Shown: piece by piece, positions 1 to 11,532 of the stretch
Numbering within the stretch: the stretch's first letter is position 1
Layout of the letters: each line of letters opens with the position of its first letter
Assembly: GCA_900491605.1 (NCBI GenBank)
Contig: UESW01001603.1
Location: 1-64,000 of the forward strand
DNA: 64,000 nt
Direction: 5' to 3'
DNA from: Calamus simplicifolius
Taxonomy: Eukaryota; Streptophyta; Magnoliopsida; Arecales; Arecaceae
Translations under genes and position numbers: made by a program
The notes under the pieces: generated by a model
Told to the model about the DNA's origin: nothing
What the model saw: the letters and a program-made list of their open reading frames with translations, nothing else
Databases searched by the model: none

Positions 1-642
1 CCTCCGACGCTCAAGTCAGTCACTTGGGAACAGACAAGAGTTAGCTAGCAGAAGAAAGCTAGAGAATTAGAGTTCAGGATCCTTCCCTCGTCGTAAGTGT
101 GGGCCTTTATACATGTTCGAAGGTTCTCCTCTTCATACTTCCAGAAGGTTCATGATTTTGAGATACTGCTGTCTGGTAACGGACAAAAAGGCAAGGCTGA
201 CAGTGATGGATCATGGGCATGTCAGAGGTGTCATGCCTCACTTGCCACCTGCCAGTGTGGCGTTATAGGTGTCTGGTGGCTATGGTTGCACCAGGCACGC
301 ACTGTTACGGGGTATGGCCACATGCAGCCGCAGGCGAGTGGTGGACCGTACGCCGTAACAAGGTATGGCCACACACAGTTGCAGGTGAATGGTGGACCAT
401 ACACCGTAATGGGGTACGGCCATGCACTGTTGCAGGCGAGTGATGGGCCACATGGGCGTGCCAGGTGGCTCGAGGCTATAGGTTACCGATCCTAAGAGCC
501 GGATCATGATGGGAACCCGAGGCCGAGGGTGAAGCTCGAGGCCGAGGGCACCTCGGAGGCCGAGGGGGACCTCAGAGGCTGAGGGGGAGCTCCGTTAGTC
601 TCCCTTACCGTTAACCCTAACGTTGCTAGATCAGCCACATCA
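1..642 (-). repeat. 3' LTR of the Tat element, truncated by window start
   Basis: Aligns base by base with 10802-11532 and ends in the same CACATCA at 642. About 100 bases of its outer end are missing beyond the window edge. It contains degenerate ~50 bp direct repeats at about 298-460 (sharing GGCGAGTGGTGGACC) and GAGGCCGAGGG-type repeats at 520-590. The right copy has an extra repeat unit, which explains most of the length difference. Confidence 0.93.
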
Positions 643-660
643 GATGCCCCCTCGCCCTTG
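643..660 (-). other. Polypurine tract of the Tat element
   Basis: On the minus strand the bases just before the 3' LTR read CAAGGGCGAGGGGGCATC. This purine-rich stretch abuts the LTR terminus TGATGTGG, the expected place for the plus-strand primer of reverse transcription. Confidence 0.7.
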
Positions 661-1164
661 AGACGCAGCGGGCCCATCTCTGCAAGGCGAAAGGGGTATC
701 ACCTTCCCAGTGGTTGATCCCCGTCCGTTGCCAACCGCTCCCAGACATATGTCTCTGGGCGCTGCAATGACTTTACGCGGGCGACGTGGGGGATGTGAAG
801 GGGCAGTTACTGCCATCATTGCCTCTTAAAATTCACGAAAAGCGACTGCCATCATTGCCATCATGATGCTGACGTCAGCGGTGTCTCATCATCATTGGCC
901 AGAGGTAGATCGTCCCACGCACTGGGCGCCTACCGAGGCGGCCTAGCCTATAGCGAGAGCCCACGTGGCTAGCTAACGAGGCGGAACGATTTGAAATCTG
1001 ATAAAACCCAGGCGAGGGCTGAATCTCGCCATTTTGCTTCATCTGTCATCGTCCTCCCCTAGCTCTCGCCTTTCCTGCAACCTGAGACTAGCCTTCGCCA
1101 TTTTTTGCCATAGATCAGCCTTCTGCCCTTTTCAGACCTTTTCCCTTCCTTCTCAACCTTCTCC

Positions 1165-3276
1165 ATGGCCTCCTCTCCTTCTTGGACCTCTTTTGCTCCC
1201 TCCGATGACCATATTTCTCCCTCGAGGCTTCATGCCTCTCCATCTCCCCTTCCTTCATGGTCCTCCGATCTGGAGGACCGCCTTCCTCTCGCCCAACGGC
1301 CGGTCATCGGTCAGGCTCCCGTGAGGAGACGCTCGGTGGCCGTCGGTAGGGCTTCAGTGAGGGGGCGTCGGCGGCAACCGGCACCTCCTCAGGTGGGGGC
1401 GGAGTCCCCGACAGGGATCCCTCCACAGTAACGGGCCAGGATCTGACAATCATCAGGGCCTGTTATCAAATCTTCCGAGATATCGGGCTTTTCCTTTCGA
1501 TCCCCGATGACAGGGTGGTCTCCTCCCGGCCCGGTAGAGTGGCCGTTTATGAAATCTCTTTTAGGTTAGGTCTCCACCTGCCCTTTCATCCCTTCTTCAT
1601 CAACCTCCTTGACTACTATTTTCTAACCCCTACTCAACTGGTCCGAACTCCCTTCGGACCGTCTGCGCTTTCGTTGTCCTTTGCCACCACCTCCATATTA
1701 CCCTCCGACTCTCCCTCTTCCGCTGCTTTTACACCCTTAGGCAGCAAGCGGGTTGGTGGCTATTCCAGCCCCGACCCGGGTGTGTCCTTAAGCTGCTCCT
1801 CCCCTCCTCCGTCAAGGGATAGAAATCCCGATTCTTCTTCGCAGACCTAGATCAAGTCAAGCCTAGGTGGGGGGATCCCGACCTCCACCCAACATGAACT
1901 CCACCATACTCCGAGAGACAAAGAAGCGCTGGGGCAGCTGTTGACTATCGACATCCCCAGATACAACCTGCTTCTGTCGGAGGACAACCTCCGGCTGGTA
2001 GGCCTCACCACCCAAAGCGGTAACAGATGTCCCAGTACTTAGCCAAACTTCTTTTTCTTCTCTCCTTTTTTTTTATAACTCTGACGGGTGCCGTGCAGCC
2101 ATGAAGGTCCCAACCTGCAAACTCAAGAAGGCCGCTGCTAAGAGTATGAGGGCCCAGGAGGGGCCGAGCGAGGGCAGCAGGCCTTGGCCTCCAAACGTCC
2201 GATGGTGCGGGCTTCCCCACCTCCCGAGTGCCAGGGACCTCCGACTGCGCCCGTGGATCTGACCGCCGACACCCCACCGGAGGGGGTAAGGGTTGAGGGG
2301 GTGACCGAGGAGCCCCAAGTGCCTGCCGAACCAGCCCCAGCGGAAGCAGAGCAGGGCCCAGGTGCTGAGTGTTCGGTGGCAGCAAGCCCGCCTCTGGAGG
2401 AAACGCCGCGGGCAGCCTCCCACGCAACGAGCCCGAGTGCACTGAGGCCGCGAGGGAAGTGGGGCCGGACCGATCCCCCACAGGTTTTCCTTGATGAATG
2501 ACGGATGCCGAGTGGAGTGGCTCATGTCCCAGGTCGTTCAACCCGACTTTCAAGAGGAACTCGAAACCTGGGGGCGTCCAGGTTCTTCAGGGAGGCCTTC
2601 TCAGCCCTGGTCTAGTAAGTTACCTTCCTTGCCCTTAACTTGAAATTTTTAATAGTTTGCCTGGCTGACATCTCAGTATAGGTGACGAACTCCCTGGTGC
2701 TCACTCAGAGGCTATCGGTGAAGGGGAGGCCATCCTTCGCTAGGTCCAGCAAGACACCGAGGATGCCCAAGCCCGGGCCGAGGCCGCAGAGAAGGCTCTG
2801 GAATTGGCGAGGATTGACCGAGCTGATGAAATAAAGAGAGCCGAGAGCAGAGCGGAGGCCAAAGCCAACCGATTGCAGGCGGCACTCAGTCAACTTACCG
2901 AGGCTGAGGGAGCCATCGAAGCCCAAAACATTCAAGCGCCGAGGATAGGGCAATGCGTGCCGAGGAGGAGGCGGAGCACGCTAAGGAGGCCGAGAAGACG
3001 GTACCCTCTCTGGCCGCGGAGAGGGAGGCCCGAGCCATAGATGTGGAGGCAGCCGTTGAGGTTAGGGCCGCAAAGGCCGTAGAGGAGTTCCAGGCGTCCG
3101 AACGCTTTGCGGACGAACTAGCCGAAGCTTCAATGGATGCCTATCTCCAGGGGTTCTGATGTAGAAAGGAGAAAGTTGCCCCAGACCTGAACCTTCCACA
3201 AGCCTTAGAGGTCGAGCCGAAGCACCTCTCCGAAGTATCTTTGTCCGACGACGAGCCTGCAGTGGCTGACCCGTGA
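1165..3276 (+). pseudogene. Tat antisense ORF (putative gypsy-type transposon domain, PF04195-like), interrupted
   Basis: This coding-like stretch runs opposite to gag-pol, between integrase and the 3' LTR. An ATG at 1165 opens a Pro/Ser/Arg-rich head. From about 1443 to 1640 the frame reads PDDRVVSSRPGRVAVYE, then a GL..PFHPFF..LLDYY pattern typical of the plant 'putative gypsy type transposon' domain. From 2804 to 3159 it is Ala/Glu/Arg-rich coiled coil ending with an FADELAEASMDAYLQGF motif, then a stop, then a short acidic tail to 3276. Frames change several times. Two changes coincide with intron-like signals: a pyrimidine tract at 2051-2071 with CAG at 2096-2098, and GTAAGT at 2615 with AG at 2680-2681. 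Bases 643-1164 are a GC-rich leader, possibly its own promoter. Function of this ORF in the lineage is unknown. Confidence 0.7.
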
Positions 3277-3499
3277 ACTTTGTAATTTCCTCCTAATTTT
3301 TGTAAAGTCCGACTCGATCGCATTTTGTAAACACCAACATTAATGGAATTGTTTTTAGATAACTACATTGTATCGCTTTTGAACCCGAGCTACTAACATG
3401 GGACCCTTTGGGGCTTCGTCGGCATCGAGGGGCAGCTTTTACTCACCCACGAGTGACTTTGACTTAGCTGTATAGGGCCAAACCCTTGGGAAAGCCAAG

Positions 3500-5165
3500 G
3501 AAAACTCGGCTTCCAAGGACCGATGGGACATCGGCCATGGAATGCCGAGGAAGGCTCGGTCTTCCCGGGACCGATGGAACATCGGCCTTGGAATGAGGAA
3601 GGCTCGAGGAAGGCCTCTCGGGCTTCTGGGGACCGATGGAACATCGGCCTTGGAACGCCGAGCTGGCCTCGGGCTTGTTGAATCCGATGGTACATCGGAT
3701 CTTCGGTGCCAATGGTATATTGGGCATTTTGAATCCGATGGTACATCGGGTCTTCGATGCCAATGGTACATTGAGCTTCTTAAATCCGATGGTACATCGG
3801 GTCTTCATTGCCAATGGTACATTGGGCTTTTTGTTGAGAGCCGATGGTACATCGGTCTGCCAGTGGTACACTAGGCTTTTTGAATTTGATGGTACATCGG
3901 ATCTTCGGTGCCAATGGTACATTGGCTTTTTGTTGAGAGCCGATGGTACATCGGTCTGCTAGTGGTACACTGGGCTTTTTGAATCCGATGGTACATCAGG
4001 TCTTCGTGTCAATGGTACATTGGGCTTTTTGTTGAGAGCCGATGGTACATCGGTCTGCCAGTGGTACACTGGCTTTTTAATTCGATGGTACATCGGGTCT
4101 TCGGTGCCAATGGTACATTGGGCTTTTTGAATCCGATGGTACATCGGGTCTTCGGTGCCAATGGTACATTGAGCTTTTTGTTGAGAGCCGATGGTACATT
4201 GGTCTGCCAGTAGTACACTAAGCTTTTTGAATCCGATGTACATCGGGTCTTCGATGCCAATGGTACATTGGGCTTTTTGAATCCGATGATACATTGTGTC
4301 TTCGGTGCCAATGGTACATTGGGCTTTTTGTTGAGAGCCGATGGTACATCGGTCTGCCAGTGGTACACTGGGCTTTTTGAATCCAATGGTACATCGGGTC
4401 TTCGGTGCCAACGGTATATTAGGCTTTTTATTGAGAATTGATGGTACATCGGTCTGCCAAGTACACTGGGCTTTTTGAATCTGATGGTACATCGGTCTTC
4501 GTGCTAATGGTACATTGGCTTTTTGAATCCGATGGTACATCGGGTCATCGGTGCTAATGGTATATTGAGCTTTTTTGTTGAGAGCCGATGGTACATCGGT
4601 CTGCCAGTGGTACACTGGGCTTTTTGAATTCGATGGTACATCGGGTCTTTGGTGCCAATGGTACATTGGGCTTTTTGAATCCGATGGTACATCGGGTCTT
4701 CGGTGCCAATGGTACATTGGGCTTCTTGAATCTGATGGTACATCGAGTCTTCGGTGCCAATGATACATTGGGCTTTTGAATCCGATGGTACATCGGGTCT
4801 TCGGTGCCAATGGTACATTGGCTTTTTGAATCTGATGGTACATCGGATCTTGGTGCCAATGGTACATTAGGCTTTTTGAATCTGATGGTACATCGGATCT
4901 TTGGTGCCAATGGTACATTGGGAGCGATGGTACATCGGTCTGCCAGTGGTACTGGGCTTTTTGAATCCGATGGTACATCGAGTCTTCGGTGCCAATGGTA
5001 CATTGGGCTTTTTAATCCAATGGTACATCGGGTCTTCGGTGCCAATGGTATATTAGGCTTTTTGTTGAGAGCCGATGTTACATCAGTCTGTTAGTGGTAC
5101 ACTGGGCTTTTTGAATTCGATGTGCATCGGGTCTTCCAGTGGCACACTGGGCTTTCCATGCCGAG
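3500..5165. repeat. Minisatellite of ~49-51 bp units made of co-varying dyads
   Basis: More than thirty degenerate units alternate between two forms. One holds CCGATGGTACATCGG and CCAATGGTACATTGG; the other holds CCGATGGTACATCGG and CCAGTGGTACACTGG. GGCTTTTTG usually separates units. Each 15-mer is a perfect inverted repeat of 6-base arms around a 3-base spacer. The first units (3518-3650) have spacers GGA or GAA instead of GTA but keep the arms. Long open frames through this block are an artefact of the repeat. The position between pol and 3' LTR is known to be hypervariable and satellite-forming in Tat/Ogre elements. Confidence 0.95.
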
Positions 5166-5318
5166 CTGGCCTCGGGCTTTTTCTTGAAGAACTAAGATGT
5201 TCAAACTCCTGTTTATTAATCTCAAGTGCGGGGCGAGGGCTCCAAAAGAATACAAGCATGAAATTTCATGTAAAGAAAGAGTACGCTACTGATAATATCG
5301 ATGGAGGTTGTCAGCGTT

Positions 5319-6368
5319 CTACGTTCGTGGGAGCAGCTTTCCGTCCAGCTCTTCAATTTTGTACACTCCGTGACGGAGTGCCTCGTGACTCGATAGGGTC
5401 CTTCCCAATTTGGTGCTAACTTGCCTCCTTCCATCGGTTTTGAGATTTCGGCTCGCCGAAGGATGAGGTCCCCGACAAGAAGGTCCTTGGGCGGACACGA
5501 GCGTTGTAATACCTAGCAGCTCGCTATCGGTAGGTTGCCATCCGGAGTCGCGCTTGGTCCCGTACCTCTTCCACCAGGTCAAGGTTGGCCCGCAACTGGT
5601 TCGGATTGTCCTCTTCGCTGTATGCCTCCATCCTGGGGCTCGGGGCACCGATCTCGACAGAATGATGGCCTCGGCTCTGAAGACGAGGCTGAAGGGGGTT
5701 TCTCCAGTGGGGGCTCGTGGCGTTGTGTGGTAGGTCCATAGCACATTGTGGAGCTCCTCCACCCACCGTCCTTTGCAGTCATCCAGCCGGACTTGTAGTC
5801 CTTGGAGGATAATGCGGTTTGTCACCTCGGCCGCTCGTTGGTCTGAGGATGCCCTACGGAGGTGAACTGCTGATGGATGCCAAGCTCGGTGCAAAATCCT
5901 CGGAAGGGTGCGTTGTCAAATTGCCGGCCATTGTCGGTGACCAGAGTATACGTTAGCCTGAACTGGCATATTATAGACTTCCAAAAGAAGGACCTCACCT
6001 TACCCTTGGTGATTTTGGCGAGCTCCTCGGCCTCAATCCATTTGGTGAAGTGGTCGACGGCCACCAGCAGGAACTTGTGCTGCCCAGAGACTGAAGGGAA
6101 TGGTCCCAAGATGTCCATACTCTACTGGGCGAAGGGCCAGGGCACCGCTAGGGGGGTCAGCTGAGACATCGTTGCCGCTGGATGTTGGCATGGCGCTGGA
6201 TAGCCAATAGTACCCTTGCCGCAGGGCTTTGTACGCCAGTGCTCTACCCTCTAGATGACTCCCGCATATGCCTTCATGGATTTCTCGCAAGATGTAATTA
6301 GCTTCCGTGAGACCGACGCACTTGAGTACCGGGTATGAGAATGATCTTCGGTAGAGCTTTCCATCCAT
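5319..6368 (-). pseudogene. Tat integrase, frameshifted
   Basis: Minus-strand frames 6368-6033, 6118-5822 and 5894-5319 together cover a Ty3/gypsy integrase. The first has the HEGICGSHLEGRA zinc-binding start, but the expected cysteine pair is lost at a frameshift. The core shows VAVDHFTKWIEA (first catalytic Asp) and LVTDNGRQFD (second Asp). After another frameshift, AEVTNRIILQGL supplies the Glu position, followed by WVEELHNVLWTYHTTPR. The C-terminal part ends near NWEGPYRV. No frame spans the whole enzyme, so it is inactive. It lies downstream of the second RNase H, as expected for this lineage. Confidence 0.88.
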
Positions 6369-6599
6369 TATTAAGAACTTGGGGCCCGCCGCCTGAGCAG
6401 TCTGGCCTTAGCCAATCTTCATGGAGGGCGCCATCGGTTAAGTATCGGATGTAGGCATCCATCCAAGAGGGCTCTTGCTCGATCGGCAGTGCTTCTTCTA
6501 CTACTTCAATGCTTGGGACTTGCAGATGCTCCATGTACATCCTTCCCAAGGTCCCGTCGGCCGAAGTCGCCAAGCGGGATAGCGCATCAGCCTTGGCAT

Positions 6600-6930
6600 T
6601 CTCCACTTGGGGAATGTAGCTGACGCAAAATATAAAAACCGAGAGGCTTGGGATCGTACCTTACTTAGGTAATGAGACATGACTGGGTCTCTGGCCTCAT
6701 ACTCCCCGGTGACCTATCCGGAGACCAGCTGGGAGTCCTTGAAGGCCCTCAGACACTCCGCACCGAGCTCCTTGGCTAGCTTCATCCCTGCCAGCAAGGC
6801 TTTATACTTTGCTGGTTGTTGGTGGCCGAAAAAGAAACCGAGGGCGTACTCCACCACCTCTCTCTTGGGGCTCGCAAGAATAAGTCCAGCTCTACTCCCT
6901 TGAGAGTTCGATGCTCCGTCTATATGAAGA
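6600..6930 (-). pseudogene. Second (archaeal-type) RNase H domain of the Tat element
   Basis: Read on the minus strand, this interval gives a DGSSNSQGSRAGLIL motif, then VVEYALGFFFGHQQPAKYKALLAG, then LRAFKDSQLV. This is the D...E...D pattern of an RNase H placed between the canonical RNase H and integrase. A stop follows shortly after DSQLV (about 6710), and the frame is broken before integrase. The extra RNase H is the diagnostic feature that assigns the element to Tat. The motif order was read by eye from the translation. Confidence 0.75.
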
Positions 6931-7054
6931 ATTCAGTCTTCTTTCCCCACTCCCTCGGCCGTAGGGGACTCCATGCGCACCTCTAGTGCAATCCTCCGGA
7001 TGCTTCTCGGCCCAAGTGCACTCGACCAAAAGTTGGCTAACACCTGGGACTTCA

Positions 7055-8414
7055 TTACAGGCCTTGGCCGAATGGATAAATCAAACTGTCCCAACTTAAT
7101 GGCCCATTTGGCCAGCCGACCGGAAGTGTCAGGATAGGACAAGATAGTCCGGAGTGGTTGGTCTGTGAGCACAATAATTGGATGAGCTTGGAAGTAGGGT
7201 CAAAAGCACTGGGCAGAGACCACCAGGGTGAAGATGATCTTTCGGTCTTAGAGTATCTCGTCTTGGTGTCGTGGAGCACTTTACTAGTGTAGTAGACTGG
7301 CTTCTGCACCCCGTCGGCATCCATGCGGACAAGCACGGAGCTGACGGCCTTGGGGGAGGCTGCAAGATACAAAAAGAGTTCCTCCCCGCCCTCGGCTTGG
7401 ACAGCAGCAGAGGAGTGGATAGAAATTTCTTCAGCTCCTCGAAGGCTTCCTGATACTCGTCCGTCCACTCAAAGCTGTTGACCTTGCGCAGCGCCTTAAA
7501 GAAGGGCAGACACCTTTCTGTCGACCTTGACATAAAGCGACTCAAAGCTACCACCCTCCCAGTCAGACGCTGCACCTCCCTCTTATTAACTGGGGGCATC
7601 GTATCCAGGATGGCTCGGATTTTGTCTGGGTTGGCTTCAATTCTTTGCTGCGTCACCATGAAGCCCAGAAATTTGCCTGCTGCAACCCCGAAGGCGCACT
7701 TGCGGGGGTTCAACCTCATCCGGTACTGGCGTAGAATGCTGAAGGTCTCTGCAAGGTCAGCAACATGGTCCGTGGCATGGGTGCTCTTAGTCAGCATGTC
7801 GTCCATGTACACCTCCATATTGCAACCGATCTGGTCCTCGAAGACCTTGTTCATCAACCTCTGATAGGTGGCTCCTGCATTCTTCAACCCGAACGACATC
7901 ACCTTATAGCAGTAAATCCCTTTCTTGGTAACGAAGGAGGTCGCCTCTTCATCAGTCGGGTTCATCCTGATCTGGTTATACCCCGAGAATGCATCCATGA
8001 AGCTAAGGGTTTCGTGGCCGGACGTGGCATCCACCAACTGGTCGATCCGAGGTAGTGGAAGCTATCCTTGGGGCACGCCTTGTTGAGATCGATGAAGTCC
8101 ACACACATCCTCCAACTCCCACTGGCCTTGCGGATCATTACAACATTCGTCAGCCAGTCGGGGTAGTGCACCTCACGAATGTGACGGCCATCGTCAACTT
8201 GCGTACCTCTTCGTCTATGGCCTTCTATCTGTCTGAGGCAAAGCTCCTCTTCTTCTGCCGAATGGGTTGGCACTCCGGCTTGATGTTGAGTTGGTGGGTA
8301 ATCACCTCCTCTGGAATGCCTGGCATGTCGGATGCCGACAGGCGAAGATATCAGCATTGGCTCACAGAAAGGCGAGGAGTTGGTTGTGGGCTTCCTCCGA
8401 AAGCAGGGCCCCAA
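7055..8414 (-). pseudogene. Tat reverse transcriptase and RNase H, frameshifted
   Basis: The longest frame (8037-7129) starts in the fingers region and shows LSFMDAFSGYNQIRM, FGLKNAGATYQRLMN and the catalytic box VYMDD near 7800-7817. RLTGRVVALSRFMSRS and FEWTDEYQEAFEELK follow. The upstream part, with SWRMCVDFIDLNKACPKDSF, is in a different frame (8414-7962), and the RNase H part (7468-7055) in yet another. YMDD is intact, but no frame is continuous. The enzyme would have made cDNA from the element's RNA. It sits downstream of protease and upstream of the second RNase H. Confidence 0.9.
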
Positions 8415-8500
8415 CTTGGATAGTCCGCGCCGGGTCCTCTCCTAGAGAAAAGGCTAGCAGGTGCTAGGCTGGTTCCCCCCTCTCTCCGAGTCTCGGGAGT

Positions 8501-8930
8501 CTAGTGCTTCTGGTGTAGGTGCATATACCACCCCCTGAGGACTGGGGGCCATGTAGCAGCAAAGTGGCGTGGATTCTGCTCCCCCCGCATCTCTCCGACC
8601 CCCTCGTTGGTGGGGAACCTCACCAGGAGCCTCTTGGTGGAAATAACAGCATCCAGGAGGTTAAGTCCGGGCCTTCCGAGTATGGCATTGTAGGCGAGGG
8701 GCACCCAGACCACCAGGAAGCTCATGAAAACTGTACTTTAATGCGGGGATGTTCCGGCTGTGATAGGAGAGTGATTTCTCCCTCGACCTTCACGGAGTCT
8801 CCGATGAACCCCATCAGGGCGTAGCGACAGGTCGAAGCAGGCCGGGAGACAGGTTCATGCGAACAAAAGCATCGTAACTCAGAACGTCCACCGAGCTTCC
8901 ACTCTCAACCAAAATTTTTTTACAGGATGC
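8501..8930 (-). pseudogene. Tat aspartic protease remnant
   Basis: On the minus strand the frame near 8925-8880 reads LVESGSSVDVLSYDAF, matching the retroelement protease site VDSGSS with the catalytic Asp replaced by Glu. A later frame (8725-8501) has the conserved flap-side motif YNAILGRPGLN. The two parts are separated by frame changes. The active-site change and broken frame both argue against function. Confidence 0.75.
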
Positions 8931-9062
8931 TTAGCGATCGTCATGGATACGATGACGCTAGCATCATTTTTGTTGACCACCCCCTCTAGGTCCCTTTTAG
9001 AAAAAGGGATTACAAAATCTAACTCTCCCTCCTTCTCGGCCTCTTGGATGGGCCACCTGCCC

Positions 9063-10617
9063 CTAGAAAATCATAGCCACCGTCTTCTCGGTTGGAGCAT
9101 TATCGATCATCAGTGGCAAGGCGCTGACGGGCCAGGAGCTCCCGGTTGTTCCTTGAACGAACTTCCCAAGGTGGCCACGCTGGATAAGGTCCTCTATCGC
9201 CTTCTTTAGCTGGCAACAGTTGTCAGTGTCGTAGCTGTGAACCCGATGGTAGCGGCAGTACAGGTTCTTGTTGCGGGGGATCTTCGGGTTTAGTGAAGGA
9301 GGGCGCTGAAGATAGGGCTCGCCCTCGATCTCGAGTAGGATGTGCAATATCGGGGTGAGAAAAGGAGTGTAGGGCTTGTCCCTCGGTGCAGGAACTCGAG
9401 GACAATTGTCTAGTCGGCAGGGAGGCTCAGGCTTCCTGGGGCGAGCTTCAGCAGGTTCTTAGTGGGCCGGCTTCTTTGCGGTACTTCCGCTAATCTCGCG
9501 CCGGAAGGAATCAGACTCGTCGGCACGGATGTATTTCTGGGCCCGGCTCAAGATCTCAGCGTAGGAGCCGGGCGGCTTCTTGTCGAGGGAGTATACGAAG
9601 TGGGAGGGGCAGAGCCCTCGCTTCAAGGCTAGGGTGGCCACGGAGTCCTCGAGGTTGTAGACCTCCAGGGTTGACTCCTTGAACCGAGCGACGTAGTCCC
9701 GCAGGGGCTCGCCACTCTTTTGCTGGATGGAGAAAAGACTGTCCGCCACTCTTGAAATCTTTCGGCAGGCATCAAAATGGGCCAGTAAGGCCCTCTTCAG
9801 CTAACGGAAGGAGTCGATACTCCACGGCGGCAGGCGGGAGTACCAAGCTCGAGCAGCTTTCTTCAAGGTGGTGGGAAGGCGATGCATAGGAGGGAATCAG
9901 TTGCCCCCTAAACCTGCATGAGGACCTTGTAACTTTCCAAATGGTCCAGGGGGTCCGTGGTCCCGTCATACGGGTCCAGTTGGGGAAGTCGGAATCGGGT
10001 CATATCGGTTCCTCTATGATATGGTGGGACAGCGGCGGCCGACTGTCATAATCCATCTATGACGGGTTGGTGATTCAGCGGCTGAGCTCCTCCAATCGCT
10101 GGTTGTACTCGTCAAGCCGGTGCTCAGCTCGACGGGCGATTCGGCCATCGAAGGACCCCTCCCTCGAAGATTCTGAGGAGGGGGAAGAGTGGTGGTGATG
10201 CCGACGAGGGCGCTCCGCCTCCTTCCCATGCCGCCGCTTGGGAGATGCACTGGTGTGGCGAGAGGGTGACCGGGGCCTCTTGGAGGTTTTCTGGCGGTGA
10301 GGCTTGGGTGATGCGTGGCGTGGCGAGCTTCTTGGATGGAAGACCTCCTCTGAGAAGAGTGTTGGCTGGGTTGGATCACTCCTGGCACTGACGGGAGGGC
10401 TCCGGTTGCTGTGCAGCCGCCGCTTGATGCTGCAGGCCTTGGACCACGGTCACCAAAGATTACACTTGCGCGGCGAGGGTGGCAAGCCGTCTTCTTGAAG
10501 CTGTGGTGGTGGTGCAAGGACGTCGGCTGGGGCATGAGGGGCCAACCGCCAGCGGATCAGCCCCTTGACGCTGCCCCCCAGCATGACTGGTGGAGACCTC
10601 TCGCGCACGGGTCGTCG
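9063..10617 (-). pseudogene. Tat gag, interrupted
   Basis: A minus-strand ATG at about 10617 begins a basic, low-complexity head. A DPYDGTTDPLDHLESYKVLM motif near 9970-9915 is the usual start of the gag core; a stop follows three residues later. The frame 9749-9459 contains FSIQQKSGEPLRDYVARFK and RAQKYIRADE, typical of the retrotransposon gag domain. Frame 9347-9063 has CRYHRVHSYDTDNCCQLKKA and IEDLIQRGHLGKFV, the conserved Cys/His region before protease. Several frame breaks and stops make it non-functional. The family role is the structural shell of virus-like particles in the cytoplasm. Confidence 0.85.
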
Positions 10618-10679
10618 CCATTGCTTGAGAGCTCGGGAAAAGAGAAGTCACTGATAGGTTCAAAGCTTTTCTCTTCTTC

Positions 10680-10697
10680 CCCCTACCTGGCACGCCA
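10680..10697 (-). other. Primer-binding site of the Tat element
   Basis: On the minus strand, three bases after the 5' LTR, the sequence is TGGCGTGCCAGGTAGGGG. It begins TGG, complementary to a tRNA CCA end. The same position in the two other Tat-like elements reads TGGCGCGCCAGG (16439) and TGGCGCTAGAGG (63451). I have not assigned the tRNA. Confidence 0.65.
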
Positions 10698-10700
10698 ATC

Positions 10701-11532
10701 TGTTGACGCGAGTCACCTTCCTGAATGCCGAAAAAACGGAGATCTCCCTCACCGGAGTCCTGCAAGAAAAGTCCTCGGAGACCGGATGCTCCGGTGGGGA
10801 TCCTCCGACGCTCAAGTTAGTCACTTGGGAATAGACAAGAGTTAGCTAGCAGAAGAAAACTAGAGAATTAGAGTTCATGATTCTTCCCTCGTCGTAAGTG
10901 TGGGCCTTTATACCTATTCAAAGGTTCTCCTCTTTCATGCTTCCAAAAGGTTCATGATTTCGAGATACCGCTGTCCGGTAACGGATAAAAAGGCAAGGCT
11001 GACAGTGACGGATCATGGGCGTGTTAGAGGTGTCCTGCCTCACTTGCCACCTACCAGTGCAGCGTTACAGGTGTCTGGTGGCTATGGTTGCACCAGGCGC
11101 CGTTACGGGGTATGGCCACATGCAGCCGCAGGCGAGTGGTGGACGTACACCGTAATGAGGTATGGCTACACACAATTACAGGCGAGTGGTGGACCATATG
11201 TCGTAACGGGGTATGGCTATGCTCTGTTGCAGGCGAGTGGTGGACCATACGCCGTAACGGGGTACGACCATACACTATTGCAGGCGAGTGGTGGGCCATA
11301 TGGGCATGCCAGGTGGCTCGAGGCTATAGGTTACTGGTCCCAAGAGCCGATCATGACGGGAGCCCAAGGCCGAGGGTGAAGCTCGAGGTCAAGGGTGCCT
11401 CGGAGGCTGGAGCCCGAGGCCGAGGGTGCCTCGGAGGCAGGAGCCTGAGGCCGAGGGCGCCTCGGAGGCCGAGGGGGAGCTCCATCAGTCTCCCTTACCG
11501 TTAACCCTGACGGTGCTGGATCAGCCACATCA
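10701..11532 (-). repeat. 5' LTR of the Tat element, complete
   Basis: 832 bp, bounded by TGTTGACGCG and CCACATCA on the plus strand, so TG...CA in element orientation. It has at least four direct repeats of about 35-50 bp at 11098-11310 and GA-rich repeats at 11360-11480. Near its internal end it carries the motif TGAGCGTCGGAGG (minus strand), shared with two other elements in the window. The left LTR lacks one repeat unit. Confidence 0.93.

Larger units (their letters stand above)
1..11532 (-). mobile_element. Decayed Tat-lineage Ty3/gypsy LTR retrotransposon
   Basis: The first 642 bases match 10802-11532, giving two LTRs in the same orientation. Between them, on the minus strand, are gag, protease, reverse transcriptase with RNase H, a second archaeal-type RNase H and integrase, in that order. 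Downstream of integrase lie a long minisatellite and an ORF in the opposite direction. Dual RNase H plus a 3' antisense ORF are known hallmarks of the plant Tat lineage. All coding domains carry stops and frameshifts, so this copy is non-autonomous now. The right LTR ends in CA and is followed by ACTGA; the matching left flank lies outside the window. Its right flank is a repeat array of a MULE remnant, so it probably inserted into that element. Confidence 0.92.

Noticed and set aside
3393..5094. Long open frames on both strands (for example 3959-4978 minus, 339 codons) as protein genes
   Set aside because: They are translations of the minisatellite; the peptide is the same tandem motif in several frames and has no independent support.
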